In this document: in pieces, positions 16,614-24,783 of the stretch
Position numbering within the stretch: position 1 is the first letter of the stretch
Layout of the letters: the number at the start of each line of letters is the position of its first letter
From: Pseudomonas japonica
GTDB lineage: Bacteria; Pseudomonadota; Gammaproteobacteria; Pseudomonadales; Pseudomonadaceae
Reading direction: 5' to 3'
Length of the DNA stretch: 64,000 bases
NCBI RefSeq assembly: GCF_900188455.1
Contig: NZ_FZOL01000022.1
Span: 1 to 64,000 of the forward strand
The notes under the pieces: generated by a model
The model's input: only the letters and a program-made list of their open reading frames with translations
What the model was told of the DNA's origin: nothing
The model's database searches: none
Position numbers and translations under genes: made by a program

Positions 16614-17123
16614 ATGGCACTTCCCAGCACGGCCATCGAGCCACTGCGCTTTCGCGAAGCGCTCGGGCACTACGCCTCCGGCATCACGGTCATCACCTCA
16701 CACATCGACGACCAACCGATTGGTTTCACCTGCCAGTCGTTCTACAGCGTGTCGATGAATCCGCCGCTGGTGTCCTTCAGTGTGATGTCCAGTTCGGCCA
16801 GCTATCCCGGGATTCGCCAGGCGGGTCGATTCGCCGTCAACATCCTTTCGGGCGAGCAGATCGGGATTTCCAACCAGTTCGCCCGGCGCGGCACGGACAA
16901 ATGGCACGGTGTCGACTGGCGGAATTCGCCGCTGGGCAATCCGATCATTGCCGGCAGCCTGCACTGGCTCGACTGCGAAATTCACGCCGAACACGCCGCG
17001 GGGGATCACCTGATCGTCATCGGTGAAGTGAAAGCGCTCAACCTGCAAGAGGCTGCCGCCGCGCAGCCCTTGCTGTATTTCAGGGGACAGTATTGCAACC
17101 TCGCCGCGCCGGGCGCGGTGTGA
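16614..17123 (+). CDS. Flavin reductase (FMN-binding split-barrel) of the methionine locus
   Basis: A 169-residue protein of the flavin-reductase-like family (RFREALGHYASGITVITS at the N terminus, GFTCQSFYSVSMNPPLVSFSV, then GDHLIVIGEVKAL). Such proteins use NAD(P)H to reduce FMN or FAD for a partner monooxygenase. Placed between mesD and metR, it may supply reduced flavin to the oxygen-dependent MesX/MesD reaction; that link is inferred from position. The REP hairpin separates it from mesD, so it may have its own promoter. Confidence 0.85.
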   Translation: MALPSTAIEPLRFREALGHYASGITVITSHIDDQPIGFTCQSFYSVSMNPPLVSFSVMSSSASYPGIRQAGRFAVNILSGEQIGISNQFARRGTDKWHGVDWRNSPLGNPIIAGSLHWLDCEIHAEHAAGDHLIVIGEVKALNLQEAAAAQPLLYFRGQYCNLAAPGAV

Positions 17124-17166
17124 GCCTGCTGCTGCCCTTCCCTCGCATACGACTGTAGTTCTGTTC

Positions 17167-18096
17167 ATGATCGATTTGAGACACCTGCGCACCATCGAGG
17201 CCCTGCGGGAAACAGACAGCCTGCACGAAGCCGCCGAACGCCTGCACCTGACGCAGTCGGCGCTGTCCCATCATTTCCGCGAGATGGAAGAGCGCATCGG
17301 CATGCCGGTGTTCGTGCGCAAATCCAAGCCCGTGCGCTTTACCAACGCCGGCCTCAAGCTGCTGCAACTGGCAGGACAGGTGCTGCCGCTCATTCGCACC
17401 GCGGAGCGCGAACTGGGCAGGCTGGCGGGAGGCACCGCCGGACGGCTGCACATCGCGATCGAATGCCACAGCTGCTACCAGTGGCTGATGCCCTCGGTGG
17501 ACGAATTCCGCAGCGCCTGGCCGGAAGTCGAGCTGGACCTGGCGTCGGGGTTTTCCTTCGCGCCCTTGCCGGCGCTGGAACGCGGTGATCTCGACCTGGT
17601 GGTGACGTCCGACCCCGTGCCCCTGCCAGGGATCACCTATGTGCCGCTGTTCGGTTACGAAGCCATGCTGGCCATCGACAAGCATCATGTCCTGCGCGAC
17701 AAGGCCTGGCTGGAGCCTGGCGACCTCGCCAGCCAGACCCTGATCACCTACCCGATCGAACGCAACCGCCTGGATATCTTCACCCGCTTCCTCGACCCGG
17801 CCGACATCGAACCCGCCCAGGTGCGCACCTCGGAACTGACGGTGATGATGATGCAACTGGTGGCCAGCGGCCGCGGCGTGTGCTGCCTGCCGAACTGGGC
17901 CGTGCACGAGTACACCTCGCGAGGCTATGTCATCGCCAGGCGCCTGGGGCAGAACGGCCTGCAGGCCAGTCTGTTCGCGGCGGTCCGCAGCGACATGCTC
18001 GACGTGCCCTACGTGAGTGATTTCCTGCTTACGGCAAAGGACATTTCCTTCGCGACGCTGGAAGGCGTCAATGCGGTGGCGGCGGTCGCGGTCTGA
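17167..18096 (+). CDS. metR: MetR, LysR-type regulator of methionine genes
   Basis: A 309-residue LysR-type regulator. The winged HTH is at residues 1-60 (LRETDSLHEAAERLHLTQSALSHHFREMEERIG). The effector domain contains IAIECHSCYQWLMPSVDEF, which closely matches the homocysteine-responsive core of E. coli MetR, and LDLVVTSDPVPLPGITY. It is full length. It begins 43 nt after the flavin reductase on the same strand. With homocysteine as co-effector it would activate mesX-mesD, though no perfect MetR box was found upstream of mesX. Confidence 0.88.
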   Translation: MIDLRHLRTIEALRETDSLHEAAERLHLTQSALSHHFREMEERIGMPVFVRKSKPVRFTNAGLKLLQLAGQVLPLIRTAERELGRLAGGTAGRLHIAIECHSCYQWLMPSVDEFRSAWPEVELDLASGFSFAPLPALERGDLDLVVTSDPVPLPGITYVPLFGYEAMLAIDKHHVLRDKAWLEPGDLASQTLITYPIERNRLDIFTRFLDPADIEPAQVRTSELTVMMMQLVASGRGVCCLPNWAVHEYTSRGYVIARRLGQNGLQASLFAAVRSDMLDVPYVSDFLLTAKDISFATLEGVNAVAAVAV

Positions 18097-18129
18097 TCGA
18101 TGGACCGCGCCGCCACTCGGCCCGGCCCA

Positions 18130-19452
18130 TCAGTCTCCGTTCAAGACCAGCTTCAGTTCCTTCCGGCCCTGGTCACGCCACACCACCACCGAGGCGTTGT
18201 AGCCCTTGCGCGTTTTCGAGGCGACCGCGGCGAAGTCATCCGGCGAGCCGATTTCCTGTCCGGACACTTCGAGAATCACGTCCAGCGCCTTGAGGCCCGC
18301 GCGTTCGGCCTGTCCGCCCTTGCTGGTCTCGACCACCCAGGCACCCTTGGCTTCGACCAGGCCCACGGCCTTGGCGTAGTCGGGGCTGAGGCTCGCCAGT
18401 TGCATGTCCAGCAGTTGTGGACTCGCCGCCGGTTGCGCGCGGCTGGCCGTGCGGGTCGCGGGTACCGTGGAGGGCTTGCGCGGGCCGACCTGCACCGGCA
18501 CGTCGATGAAGCCGTTGCCTCGCCAGACCTTGAGCATCGCGGTCGAACCCGTGTCCAGCTTGCCGATGGCGACGAGGAACTCTTCGGCGTCGGTCACCGG
18601 CGTGGCGTCCACCGAAACCACCACATCGGCGAACTTCAGCCCCGCCCGCTCGGCGTTGCCACCCGGCAGCACGCTCTGCACGGAAGCCCCCTGGGCCGGC
18701 ATGTTCAGGCGTGACGCCTTCACCGGGTCCATGCTGCTGACGGGGGCGCCGATGCGTCCCGCGCCATTGCCATTCCAGGCGGGACAGTCGCGGCTGTCGA
18801 AGACCTTGCGCACGGCCACGCGCTTGTACGCGCCCCAGGCCTGGGCTTCAGGGGTCGTGAGGTCCTCCATTGCCCGGCTGTAGACCAACGCCTGGTTGAG
18901 GTAGTCGCAGGAGCGGTTCTGATAGCGCGCGGGCGTTTCCTGGGCGATCCACCCCGCCAGCGAGGTTTGTGGCAAGCCCGTCGGGGAGACACTGCCCCAC
19001 CCCGGGGAAGGGTTCGCCAGCACCGCGGCGAAACTCGCCGGGTCACGTTCCACCGGCGCCGCGGCGGGAGACGCAGGATCGGCCGTGGCCATCGCCTGCG
19101 GCACGGCGCAGCCCTTTTCGCCGATCACCTGCTGCGCTGCTTCCAGCGCCGGCCGGCCACCCCAGCTGTTGGGGTCGCGGGCCACGGAAGCCATACGCTC
19201 CGGCCAGAAGGCGGTGATCTGGGCGCAGGTCTCGCCGCGGTACTCGTTGATGAAGACGTTCTTCATGTCCGCATCGAGCTGGGCCTTGTACTCGGCCTCG
19301 GTCGGACCCGCCGCGGCGGCGGCATACATGATCGGATCGGTGATGATGGAAATCGGGTCCAGCACGCAGCCGCCGAGCAACGTGAAGGTGGAACCCAGCG
19401 CCATGGCGCGCGAAACGGCAACGACGTCACTCATGGAGTTGAACGGTTTCAA
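18130..19452 (-). CDS. Lipoprotein with two PDZ domains
   Basis: A 440-residue predicted lipoprotein. The N-terminal segment ends in a lipobox (FTLLGGC, Cys29). A central region of about 200 residues contains scattered cysteines (ETCAQITAFWPERM, KGCAVPQ, NRSCDYLNQAL, SRDCPAWNG). Two PDZ domains follow, one at about 245-320 (GASVQSVLPGGNAERAGLKFADVVVSVDATPV) and one at about 355-438 (GAWVVETSKGGQAERAGLKALDVILEVSGQEI). There is no protease domain, so it is more likely a periplasmic scaffold or adaptor than an HtrA-type protease. Function unknown. Confidence 0.75.
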   Translation of the reverse strand: MKPFNSMSDVVAVSRAMALGSTFTLLGGCVLDPISIITDPIMYAAAAAGPTEAEYKAQLDADMKNVFINEYRGETCAQITAFWPERMASVARDPNSWGGRPALEAAQQVIGEKGCAVPQAMATADPASPAAAPVERDPASFAAVLANPSPGWGSVSPTGLPQTSLAGWIAQETPARYQNRSCDYLNQALVYSRAMEDLTTPEAQAWGAYKRVAVRKVFDSRDCPAWNGNGAGRIGAPVSSMDPVKASRLNMPAQGASVQSVLPGGNAERAGLKFADVVVSVDATPVTDAEEFLVAIGKLDTGSTAMLKVWRGNGFIDVPVQVGPRKPSTVPATRTASRAQPAASPQLLDMQLASLSPDYAKAVGLVEAKGAWVVETSKGGQAERAGLKALDVILEVSGQEIGSPDDFAAVASKTRKGYNASVVVWRDQGRKELKLVLNGD

Positions 19453-19713
19453 GTTGGCGACCCTCCCCAGGGCAAACTGACATCATGTCTTACCGCTGCT
19501 TGTCCAGCATAGAGGGCATGGGCGGAATTTCCCTGCGCATCCTGCACTGCGTCGAAAAGGGGGGGCGTCAGCGTCGCCCCGGAGAGCGTAGCGGCCAACG
19601 CCGGCCTCAAGCCGATGGACGTCATCCTGGTGGCGGAACCCCCGGGCGTGGTCTAGTGTGCCGTTCAAGAGCCCGTTCCACGGGCTGTTGAGCCCATGCC
19701 CGGGGAAACAGTC

Positions 19714-19971
19714 ATGAAGGCCACCCTGATCACCGCGTTGCTGCTGGGCATCCTCGGTGCCCACCTCGCCTTCGCCACCCTCGACGCCTCCCGGGCACCG
19801 GACGGCATCCTCCCCGACGACCTGCTGGACAAGCAGAACTGCCGCTACTTCGAACAGCAATGCCGCAGAAAGGGCGGACAGGATTGCACGAACCGGTGTG
19901 GCACCATCGCGGCCGGCAAGCGCGTCGCCTGGCCCGATCTGGCCAACCCGCCGGTGCTGGCCGGCAAATGA
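19714..19971 (+). CDS. Small secreted cysteine-containing protein, unknown function
   Basis: An 85-residue protein with a signal peptide (MKATLITALLLGILGAHLAFA, about 1-21) and a mature part with four cysteines (NCRYFEQQCRRKGGQDCTNRCG), compatible with two disulphides in the periplasm. I recognise no family. The ATG at 19714 starts the signal peptide; an in-frame ATG lies 18 nt upstream. It faces away from the lipoprotein gene and converges on the TonB receptor gene, with a terminator-like hairpin just after the stop. Confidence 0.6.
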   Translation: MKATLITALLLGILGAHLAFATLDASRAPDGILPDDLLDKQNCRYFEQQCRRKGGQDCTNRCGTIAAGKRVAWPDLANPPVLAGK

Positions 19972-19974
19972 AAC

Positions 19975-19994
19975 GGGGCCGCGGAAGCGGCCCC
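19975..19994. terminator. Terminator-like hairpin between convergent genes
   Basis: An 8-bp perfect G+C stem (19975-19982 with 19987-19994) and a GGAA tetraloop, placed between the stops of the small secreted protein and the second receptor gene. It lacks a strong T-tract, so it may act mainly as an mRNA end stabiliser. Confidence 0.55.
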
Positions 19995-20021
19995 GTCGAC
20001 GACAGCGAAGCGCATCCGCGA

Positions 20022-22532
20022 TCAGAAGGTACCCTTGAGCGTCACCATGAAGTTGCGTGGCTCACCATAGAAGTTGCCCCACGAAACCGCGCCCACGCTC
20101 TGGTAGTACTTCCTGTCGAGCAGGTTGTTGCCATTGAGCGCGACCGACCAGTGATCGTCGATGCGGTAGCCGATGCGCCCGCTCCAGATGGCGTAGCCGG
20201 ACTGCACCGACTCCACCGCCGGCCGCACGTTGGCGTCACGCACCGAGACGTCGCTCTGCGCGGTGACCCCCGCCCCGACACTGAAGCGCTCCAGCGCACC
20301 GCTCAACTGATAGTCGGACCACAGGCGGAACAGGTGGCGCGGGAAGTAGCTGACCGTGAACGTCGGCTCCTGCGGATTGGCGTTGGCGCTGTCCAGGTAC
20401 TTGGTCTGGGTATAGGTGTAGCCCGCCAGCACCTGCAGGCGGTCGATCACCTCGCCGCTGATTTCCGCCTCGAAGCCCTGCGCCCGCACCTTGCCCGCGT
20501 CGGTGTAGCAGTAGCCGTCCGACGAGCCCGGGCAGGAGGTGTTGTAGTTGGCCTCGGCGCGATGTTCCTCGACGGTGCGGAACAGGTTGAAGGCGGTATT
20601 GACCCGGCCGTCCAGCAGCTCACCCTTGATCCCGACCTCGTAGCTGGCGCCGGTCTTGGGCTGCAGCGGGCTGCCGGACGCGTCGGTGTAGGTGCTCTGC
20701 GGCTGGAAGATATCGGCGTAGCTGGCATAGACCGACCACTGCGCGTCGAGGTCGTAGATCAGCGCGGCGAACGGCGTGACCTGGCCGTTTTCCTGGCTGC
20801 GGTCGTGCTGCCAGTAGTCCCAGGCCTGGGTGTAGGAGTCGCGGCTGTTGCGGTACCAACTGACCCGGGTGCCGAGCACCGCGGTCAGCGGCTCGGCCAG
20901 TTTCAGGCGCAGGGTGGCATAGGTGCCGAACTGGCGGGTGTCCGACTCGGTGGGGTGCGGACCGCCACGGTAGGAGTTCGGCGGGTAGTAGCTGTCCGGC
21001 GGCTGCGGCAGGTGGGCGTCGGGGTTGAACGGATCCTGGGACACCCCGAGCAGGCCGCTCATGTTGATCAGCGCCCAGTGGTCGCGGGTCTGGGCACGGC
21101 TGGCATTGGCGCCGACGACCAGTTCGTGGCGCAGGCCGAAAGCATCGAACTTGCCATTCAGGTAGGCATCGAAGCCGTAGTCGCTCTGGTCGTAGTCGAA
21201 CACCCCGGAATACACCCCGGACGGCGCCGTGGTCGCGCCCGGCGTGACGCCGCCGCGGGTCTCCGACAGGGCGTACTTCATGTCCTGGTCGTTGTGGGTC
21301 CAGACGCCGGCGAACTTGAAGGCCCAGTCCTCGTTCAACTGGTGCGACAGATCGGCGAACAGCGTGGTGCGCTCGCTTTCCCAGCTGTTCCAGGACGCGC
21401 CGAGGCAGGTGGAGCGGCTGAGCTTGAGGTCCTTGCCGTTGCTGTAGCGCGGCAGGCCATGCCAGCACGGGGTGGCATCGAGCCGCTCATAGGCGACGCC
21501 CAGGCCCAGGGTGGTGTCCGCCGTGATGTCGTAGTCGAGGGCGCCATAGAGGATCTGGTCGTCACGCTGACCGAGGTCGTAGAAGTACTGGCGGTCCTGC
21601 AGCGCGACCACCGCGCGGCCACGCAGGGTGCCCGATTCGTTGAGCGGGCCGCCGCTGTCGACCTGACCGCGGTAGTTGTCCCAGGAGCCGGCCGACAGCG
21701 TCACGCTGGTGGTCGGCGTCGCCTGGCCACGCTTGCGCACGAAGTTGACCCCGCCGGCCGAACTGCCGGTGCCCTTCATCATCCCCGCCGTGCCCTTGAG
21801 CACCTCGACCCGGTCATAGAAGGCCATGTCGCCGGAGAAACTGTTGGCCTGCACGTACTCGCCGCCAACATCCAGCGGCACGCCGTCGTACTGGTACTGG
21901 CCCTGCATCATGAAGCCGCGCGAGTAGAAATACTTGCCGCCCATGGGCGACTCGTACACGGCGATGCCCGGGGTTTTCTCCATGGCCTGGTCGATGGTGG
22001 TGACGTTCTGGTCATCCATGTACTTGCGGGTGAGCACCGTCACCGACTGCGGGGTCTCGCGCAGCGTATGGGTGCCTTTGCCGAGGGTCAGGGCGCGGGC
22101 GGCATAGGCCTGGGTGCCTTCGCTGGTAGCGTCCAGACGCTGGCCGGAAACGCTGGTGGCATCCAGCTCCAGGGCCCCCTGCTCACTCGGCAGCGGGCGC
22201 AGCGCATAGCTGCCATTGCTCTGCGGCACCACGCGCAGGCCGGTGCCCTGGAGCAGCACGGCAAAGCCCTGGGCGACGCTGTAGCGTCCGTGCAGACCGG
22301 CGGACTGACGGCCCTGGATCAGCGCCGCGTCGAACGACAGGGCATTGCCCGAGGCCGAGGCGAAGGCACTGAGCACCGCGGTCAGGCTGCCGGCGGGAAT
22401 CTGGTAGTTCTGCTCGGCGCTGGCTTCGACGGCGCTGGCCACGCTCGGCAAGGCGAAGCCGGCCAGGGCGCAGCAGCTCAGGCGAATGGCGATGGCCAGC
22501 GGCTGGAGCCGGCGGGCGTGCGGGTACTTCAT
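20022..22532 (-). CDS. TonB-dependent siderophore receptor with STN domain (locus 2)
   Basis: An 836-residue receptor starting at the ATG at 22532 (GAGGA site upstream; an open extension to 22610 is not expected to be translated). A signal peptide of about 34 residues is followed by an STN domain (YQIPAGSLTAVLSAFASASG, 41-110), a plug (ETPQSVTVLTRKYMDDQNV, EVLKGTAGMMKGTGSSAGGVNFVRKRG) and a barrel ending GTF. It imports an Fe-siderophore and signals through the FecR/FecI pair encoded immediately upstream on the same strand. The FecR stop lies 105 nt before this start. Ligand unknown. Confidence 0.92.
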   Translation of the reverse strand: MKYPHARRLQPLAIAIRLSCCALAGFALPSVASAVEASAEQNYQIPAGSLTAVLSAFASASGNALSFDAALIQGRQSAGLHGRYSVAQGFAVLLQGTGLRVVPQSNGSYALRPLPSEQGALELDATSVSGQRLDATSEGTQAYAARALTLGKGTHTLRETPQSVTVLTRKYMDDQNVTTIDQAMEKTPGIAVYESPMGGKYFYSRGFMMQGQYQYDGVPLDVGGEYVQANSFSGDMAFYDRVEVLKGTAGMMKGTGSSAGGVNFVRKRGQATPTTSVTLSAGSWDNYRGQVDSGGPLNESGTLRGRAVVALQDRQYFYDLGQRDDQILYGALDYDITADTTLGLGVAYERLDATPCWHGLPRYSNGKDLKLSRSTCLGASWNSWESERTTLFADLSHQLNEDWAFKFAGVWTHNDQDMKYALSETRGGVTPGATTAPSGVYSGVFDYDQSDYGFDAYLNGKFDAFGLRHELVVGANASRAQTRDHWALINMSGLLGVSQDPFNPDAHLPQPPDSYYPPNSYRGGPHPTESDTRQFGTYATLRLKLAEPLTAVLGTRVSWYRNSRDSYTQAWDYWQHDRSQENGQVTPFAALIYDLDAQWSVYASYADIFQPQSTYTDASGSPLQPKTGASYEVGIKGELLDGRVNTAFNLFRTVEEHRAEANYNTSCPGSSDGYCYTDAGKVRAQGFEAEISGEVIDRLQVLAGYTYTQTKYLDSANANPQEPTFTVSYFPRHLFRLWSDYQLSGALERFSVGAGVTAQSDVSVRDANVRPAVESVQSGYAIWSGRIGYRIDDHWSVALNGNNLLDRKYYQSVGAVSWGNFYGEPRNFMVTLKGTF

Positions 22533-22637
22533 GGTGTTCCTCCCCAGGAGCAAAGTGTGCGAACGGCACGTGTCTGAGGATTGGCCGAGCGGGATGGGCA
22601 AACAGTGCAAGTCGCCAATGATTTTTTTCGCAATCGC

Positions 22638-23600
22638 CTACGCCTGGGCCGGCAGCACGCTGACCCAGTAGTCGGTACGGCGCACGATGCGCAGGCCGAA
22701 ACCGCTTTCCAGCGCCGCCAGGGCGCGATCGGTGTCGTCCAGGGGGAAGGCGCCGGAGATCCGCAACCCGGCGATGGACGGGTCGCAACGCAACCAGCCA
22801 CGGCGGTAACGCGACAACTCGTCGAGCAGATCGTCCAGCGGGCGCTGGATGGCGATCAGGCTGCCGTTGCGCCAGGACGCCACCGAGGCATCGCTGCGCC
22901 AGGGATCGCCCAGCCGGACACGGTCGAAACGCACCTGCTGGCCCGCCTCCAGACGCAGGACCCGCGCGCTGTCGGCGGGACGCACCTCCACGGCCTTTTC
23001 CAGCACCGCCACCTCGCAGAACTGCGCTTCGGTCTGCACGCTGAAGCGCGTGCCGAGGGCGCGCACCTGACCCTGGGGCGTCTCCACCAGAAACGGACGC
23101 CCCAGGGTATCGGCGGCGGTCTGCACCAGCACCCGGCCGCTGATCAGGCGCAGCAGGCGCAGGTCGGGGTCGAAGCGCACGTCCAGCGCCGAGCGGCTGT
23201 CGAGCAACACCTGGCTGCCATCGGCCAGCACCAGCGGGCGCCGTTCGCCGACGCCCGTGTGGTGACTGGCCAGCAGTTCCCTGCCCCACTCGCTGTGCCA
23301 GCCGCTGCCGCCGACGACTCCGACCCCGGCCAGCACCAGCAACTGCCGCAGGACCCGGCGACGGGACTCCCGGGAACCGTGCAACGCCGACGCCGCGATG
23401 TTGCCCGGCACGCCCTCGACCATGTGCCGCACCGCCTCCACCTGCTCCCAGGCCCGGCGGTGCAGCGGATCGGCGTTGTGCCAGTGTTGCCAGCGCTGGC
23501 GCTCGGCATCGCAGTCCAGCCCGGAAGACAGTCGCGCATACCACTGCGCCGCGCTGCGCAGGGCTTCGCGCTCCGCGGGTGCCAGCGGCGGCGGTGTCAC
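22638..23600 (-). CDS. FecR-type anti-sigma regulator (locus 2)
   Basis: A 320-residue regulator. The start is a GTG at 23600 that overlaps the FecI stop (GTGA), giving the FecR-like N terminus (PAEREALRSAAQWYARLSSG). Features in order are a DUF4880-like tryptophan-rich domain, a hydrophobic span (VLRQLLVLAGVGVVGGSGW, about 105-123), a periplasmic FecR domain (ADGSQVLLDSRSALDVRFD) and a C-terminal receptor-contact region (IQRPLDDLLDELSRYRRG). It would relay the siderophore signal from the downstream receptor to the upstream sigma factor. Confidence 0.9.
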   Translation of the reverse strand: MTPPPLAPAEREALRSAAQWYARLSSGLDCDAERQRWQHWHNADPLHRRAWEQVEAVRHMVEGVPGNIAASALHGSRESRRRVLRQLLVLAGVGVVGGSGWHSEWGRELLASHHTGVGERRPLVLADGSQVLLDSRSALDVRFDPDLRLLRLISGRVLVQTAADTLGRPFLVETPQGQVRALGTRFSVQTEAQFCEVAVLEKAVEVRPADSARVLRLEAGQQVRFDRVRLGDPWRSDASVASWRNGSLIAIQRPLDDLLDELSRYRRGWLRCDPSIAGLRISGAFPLDDTDRALAALESGFGLRIVRRTDYWVSVLPAQA

Positions 23601-24112
23601 AGCAGGCCCATCCGCATCAGGCAGCAATGTTCCATGGCCTTGGCCATGTGGTTGTTCACCGTGCGCAGGGAAATCCCCAGGCGCGCGGCGATCTTCGGAT
23701 AACTCAGGCCCTCGAACTGCGACAGGATGAAGGTCTGGCGCACCGTGTCGCCGAGGCTGTCGAGCATGCGGTCGATCTCCATCAGGGTCTCGAGGACGAT
23801 GGCCTGGGTTTCCTGCGACGGGTAGACCTCCTCGGGCAGCCCGGCCAGGGCCTCCAGATAGCTCTGCTCCAGGGCGCGACGGCGGAACAGGTCGATCACC
23901 AGGCCTTTGGCCACGGTGCTCAGGTACTGCCGTGGCTGACGGATGTCCAGGGCCTGGCGCGCCCTGATCACCCGCACGAAGGTGTCCTGGACCAGGTCGG
24001 CGGCATCGCTGCCGCAGTCCAGGCGCTTGCGCAACCAGCCACGCAGCCAGGTGCTGTGGGTCGCGTAGAGGTCGTGGGTGGCGGCACGCAGGGCGAGGTC
24101 GTCGGCGGACAT
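23597..24112 (-). CDS. FecI-type ECF sigma factor (locus 2)
   Basis: A 171-residue ECF sigma factor. Region 2 is at about 28-48 (GSDAADLVQDTFVRVIRAR) and region 4 near 125-160 (GLSYPKIAARLGISLRTVNNHMAKAMEHC). It is the first gene of a FecI-FecR-receptor operon; FecR overlaps its stop by 4 nt, so translation is coupled. A good Fur-like box lies 12 nt before its start codon. Normal length for the iron-starvation sigma group. Confidence 0.9.
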   Translation of the reverse strand: MSADDLALRAATHDLYATHSTWLRGWLRKRLDCGSDAADLVQDTFVRVIRARQALDIRQPRQYLSTVAKGLVIDLFRRRALEQSYLEALAGLPEEVYPSQETQAIVLETLMEIDRMLDSLGDTVRQTFILSQFEGLSYPKIAARLGISLRTVNNHMAKAMEHCCLMRMGLL

Positions 24113-24123
24113 GGGAACAGGTC

Positions 24124-24142
24124 ACTAATGAGAATTAGTTGC
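24124..24142. promoter_or_regulatory. Fur-like box before the locus 2 sigma gene
   Basis: A 19-nt A+T-rich element matching the Fur consensus at 12 of 19 positions by hand alignment (core CTAATGAGAATTAG). It ends 12 nt upstream of the FecI start at 24112 (minus strand), the expected place for iron repression of a surface-signalling operon. Confidence 0.5.
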
Positions 24143-24179
24143 AATTTGACCTTTTTGTCGCGGATTTGGCAATGGGACG

Positions 24180-24341
24180 TTACAACCGCCACAAGGAAGT
24201 CGCTTTCTGCTTCACCGTGAAGTCCACCTCCAAGCCTGCGCTGGACAGCAGATTCACCAGAGCATCCAGAGAGAATTTGTCGATCTTGCCGTTCAACAGC
24301 TCACTCAGCCGTAGCTGCGTCACATGCAGCCGCCGATCGGT
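24180..24341 (-). pseudogene. Truncated Xre-family antitoxin-like HTH remnant
   Basis: Read on the minus strand, positions 24341-24180 encode HVTQLRLSELLNGKIDKF followed by SLDALVNLLSSAGLEVDF and a stop. This matches the second half of the Xre/HigA-like antitoxin HTH (normally TQPRVSDLLRGKIDLFSLDTLVNML). A stop codon at 24342-24344 precedes it in frame and the first half of the domain is missing, so it is a broken gene. No toxin partner is visible. It lies beside a large palindromic element, suggesting past rearrangement. Confidence 0.6.
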
Positions 24342-24420
24342 TCAAATTCATTTGGCGTTCGGATCGAGCTGATCACAGCATAGGTATATACACATCTCTG
24401 AAAGCCTGGCGGAAACCGCA

Positions 24421-24757
24421 TCAAGGCCGCCAGGTGCGTGCCTTGAGCCCTGCAATGCCCTCCAGATCGAGCGCCGCCCGCGCGGCGCATCGCGAGCGCG
24501 CTCGCTCCTACATTTGTTGCAACGTGCCTATGTCTGTCAGGCCATAGTTGACCGCCTTGTGTGTACGACGCGGTATCGCGTCGCCCCCAAAAGCTTCCCC
24601 GCGCTAGATCGCCAGGCACCAAGGCTGGCGACGCCGCTCTCACAGGCCATGGTACGTTGCAAAAAATGTAGGAGCGAGCGAGCTCGCGATGCGCCGCGCG
24701 GGCGGCGCTCTATCTTCAGAGCGCTGCAAGACTCAAGGCAGGCACCTGGCGGCCTTG
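24421..24757. repeat. Large imperfect palindromic element (REP doublet with long outer arms)
   Basis: Two arms of about 104 nt (24421-24524 and 24655-24757) are imperfect reverse complements, separated by about 130 nt. Each arm has a G+C-rich inner core (TGTAGGAGCGAGCG then GATGCGCCGCGCGGGCGGCGCTC) and an outer segment (CAAGGC-CACCTGGCGGCCTTGA). The centre holds no gene. The layout resembles a REPIN/BIME or small non-autonomous element. Together with the Xre remnant it accounts for most of the 671 nt between 24113 and 24783. Confidence 0.75.
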
Positions 24758-24783
24758 AAACTCATTCCAATCCAGAGAACCCC

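Noticed and set aside
24525..24654. Gene inside the loop of the large palindromic element
   Set aside because: The open frame across it only extends the kinase frame upstream; there is no start signal or domain in the loop.
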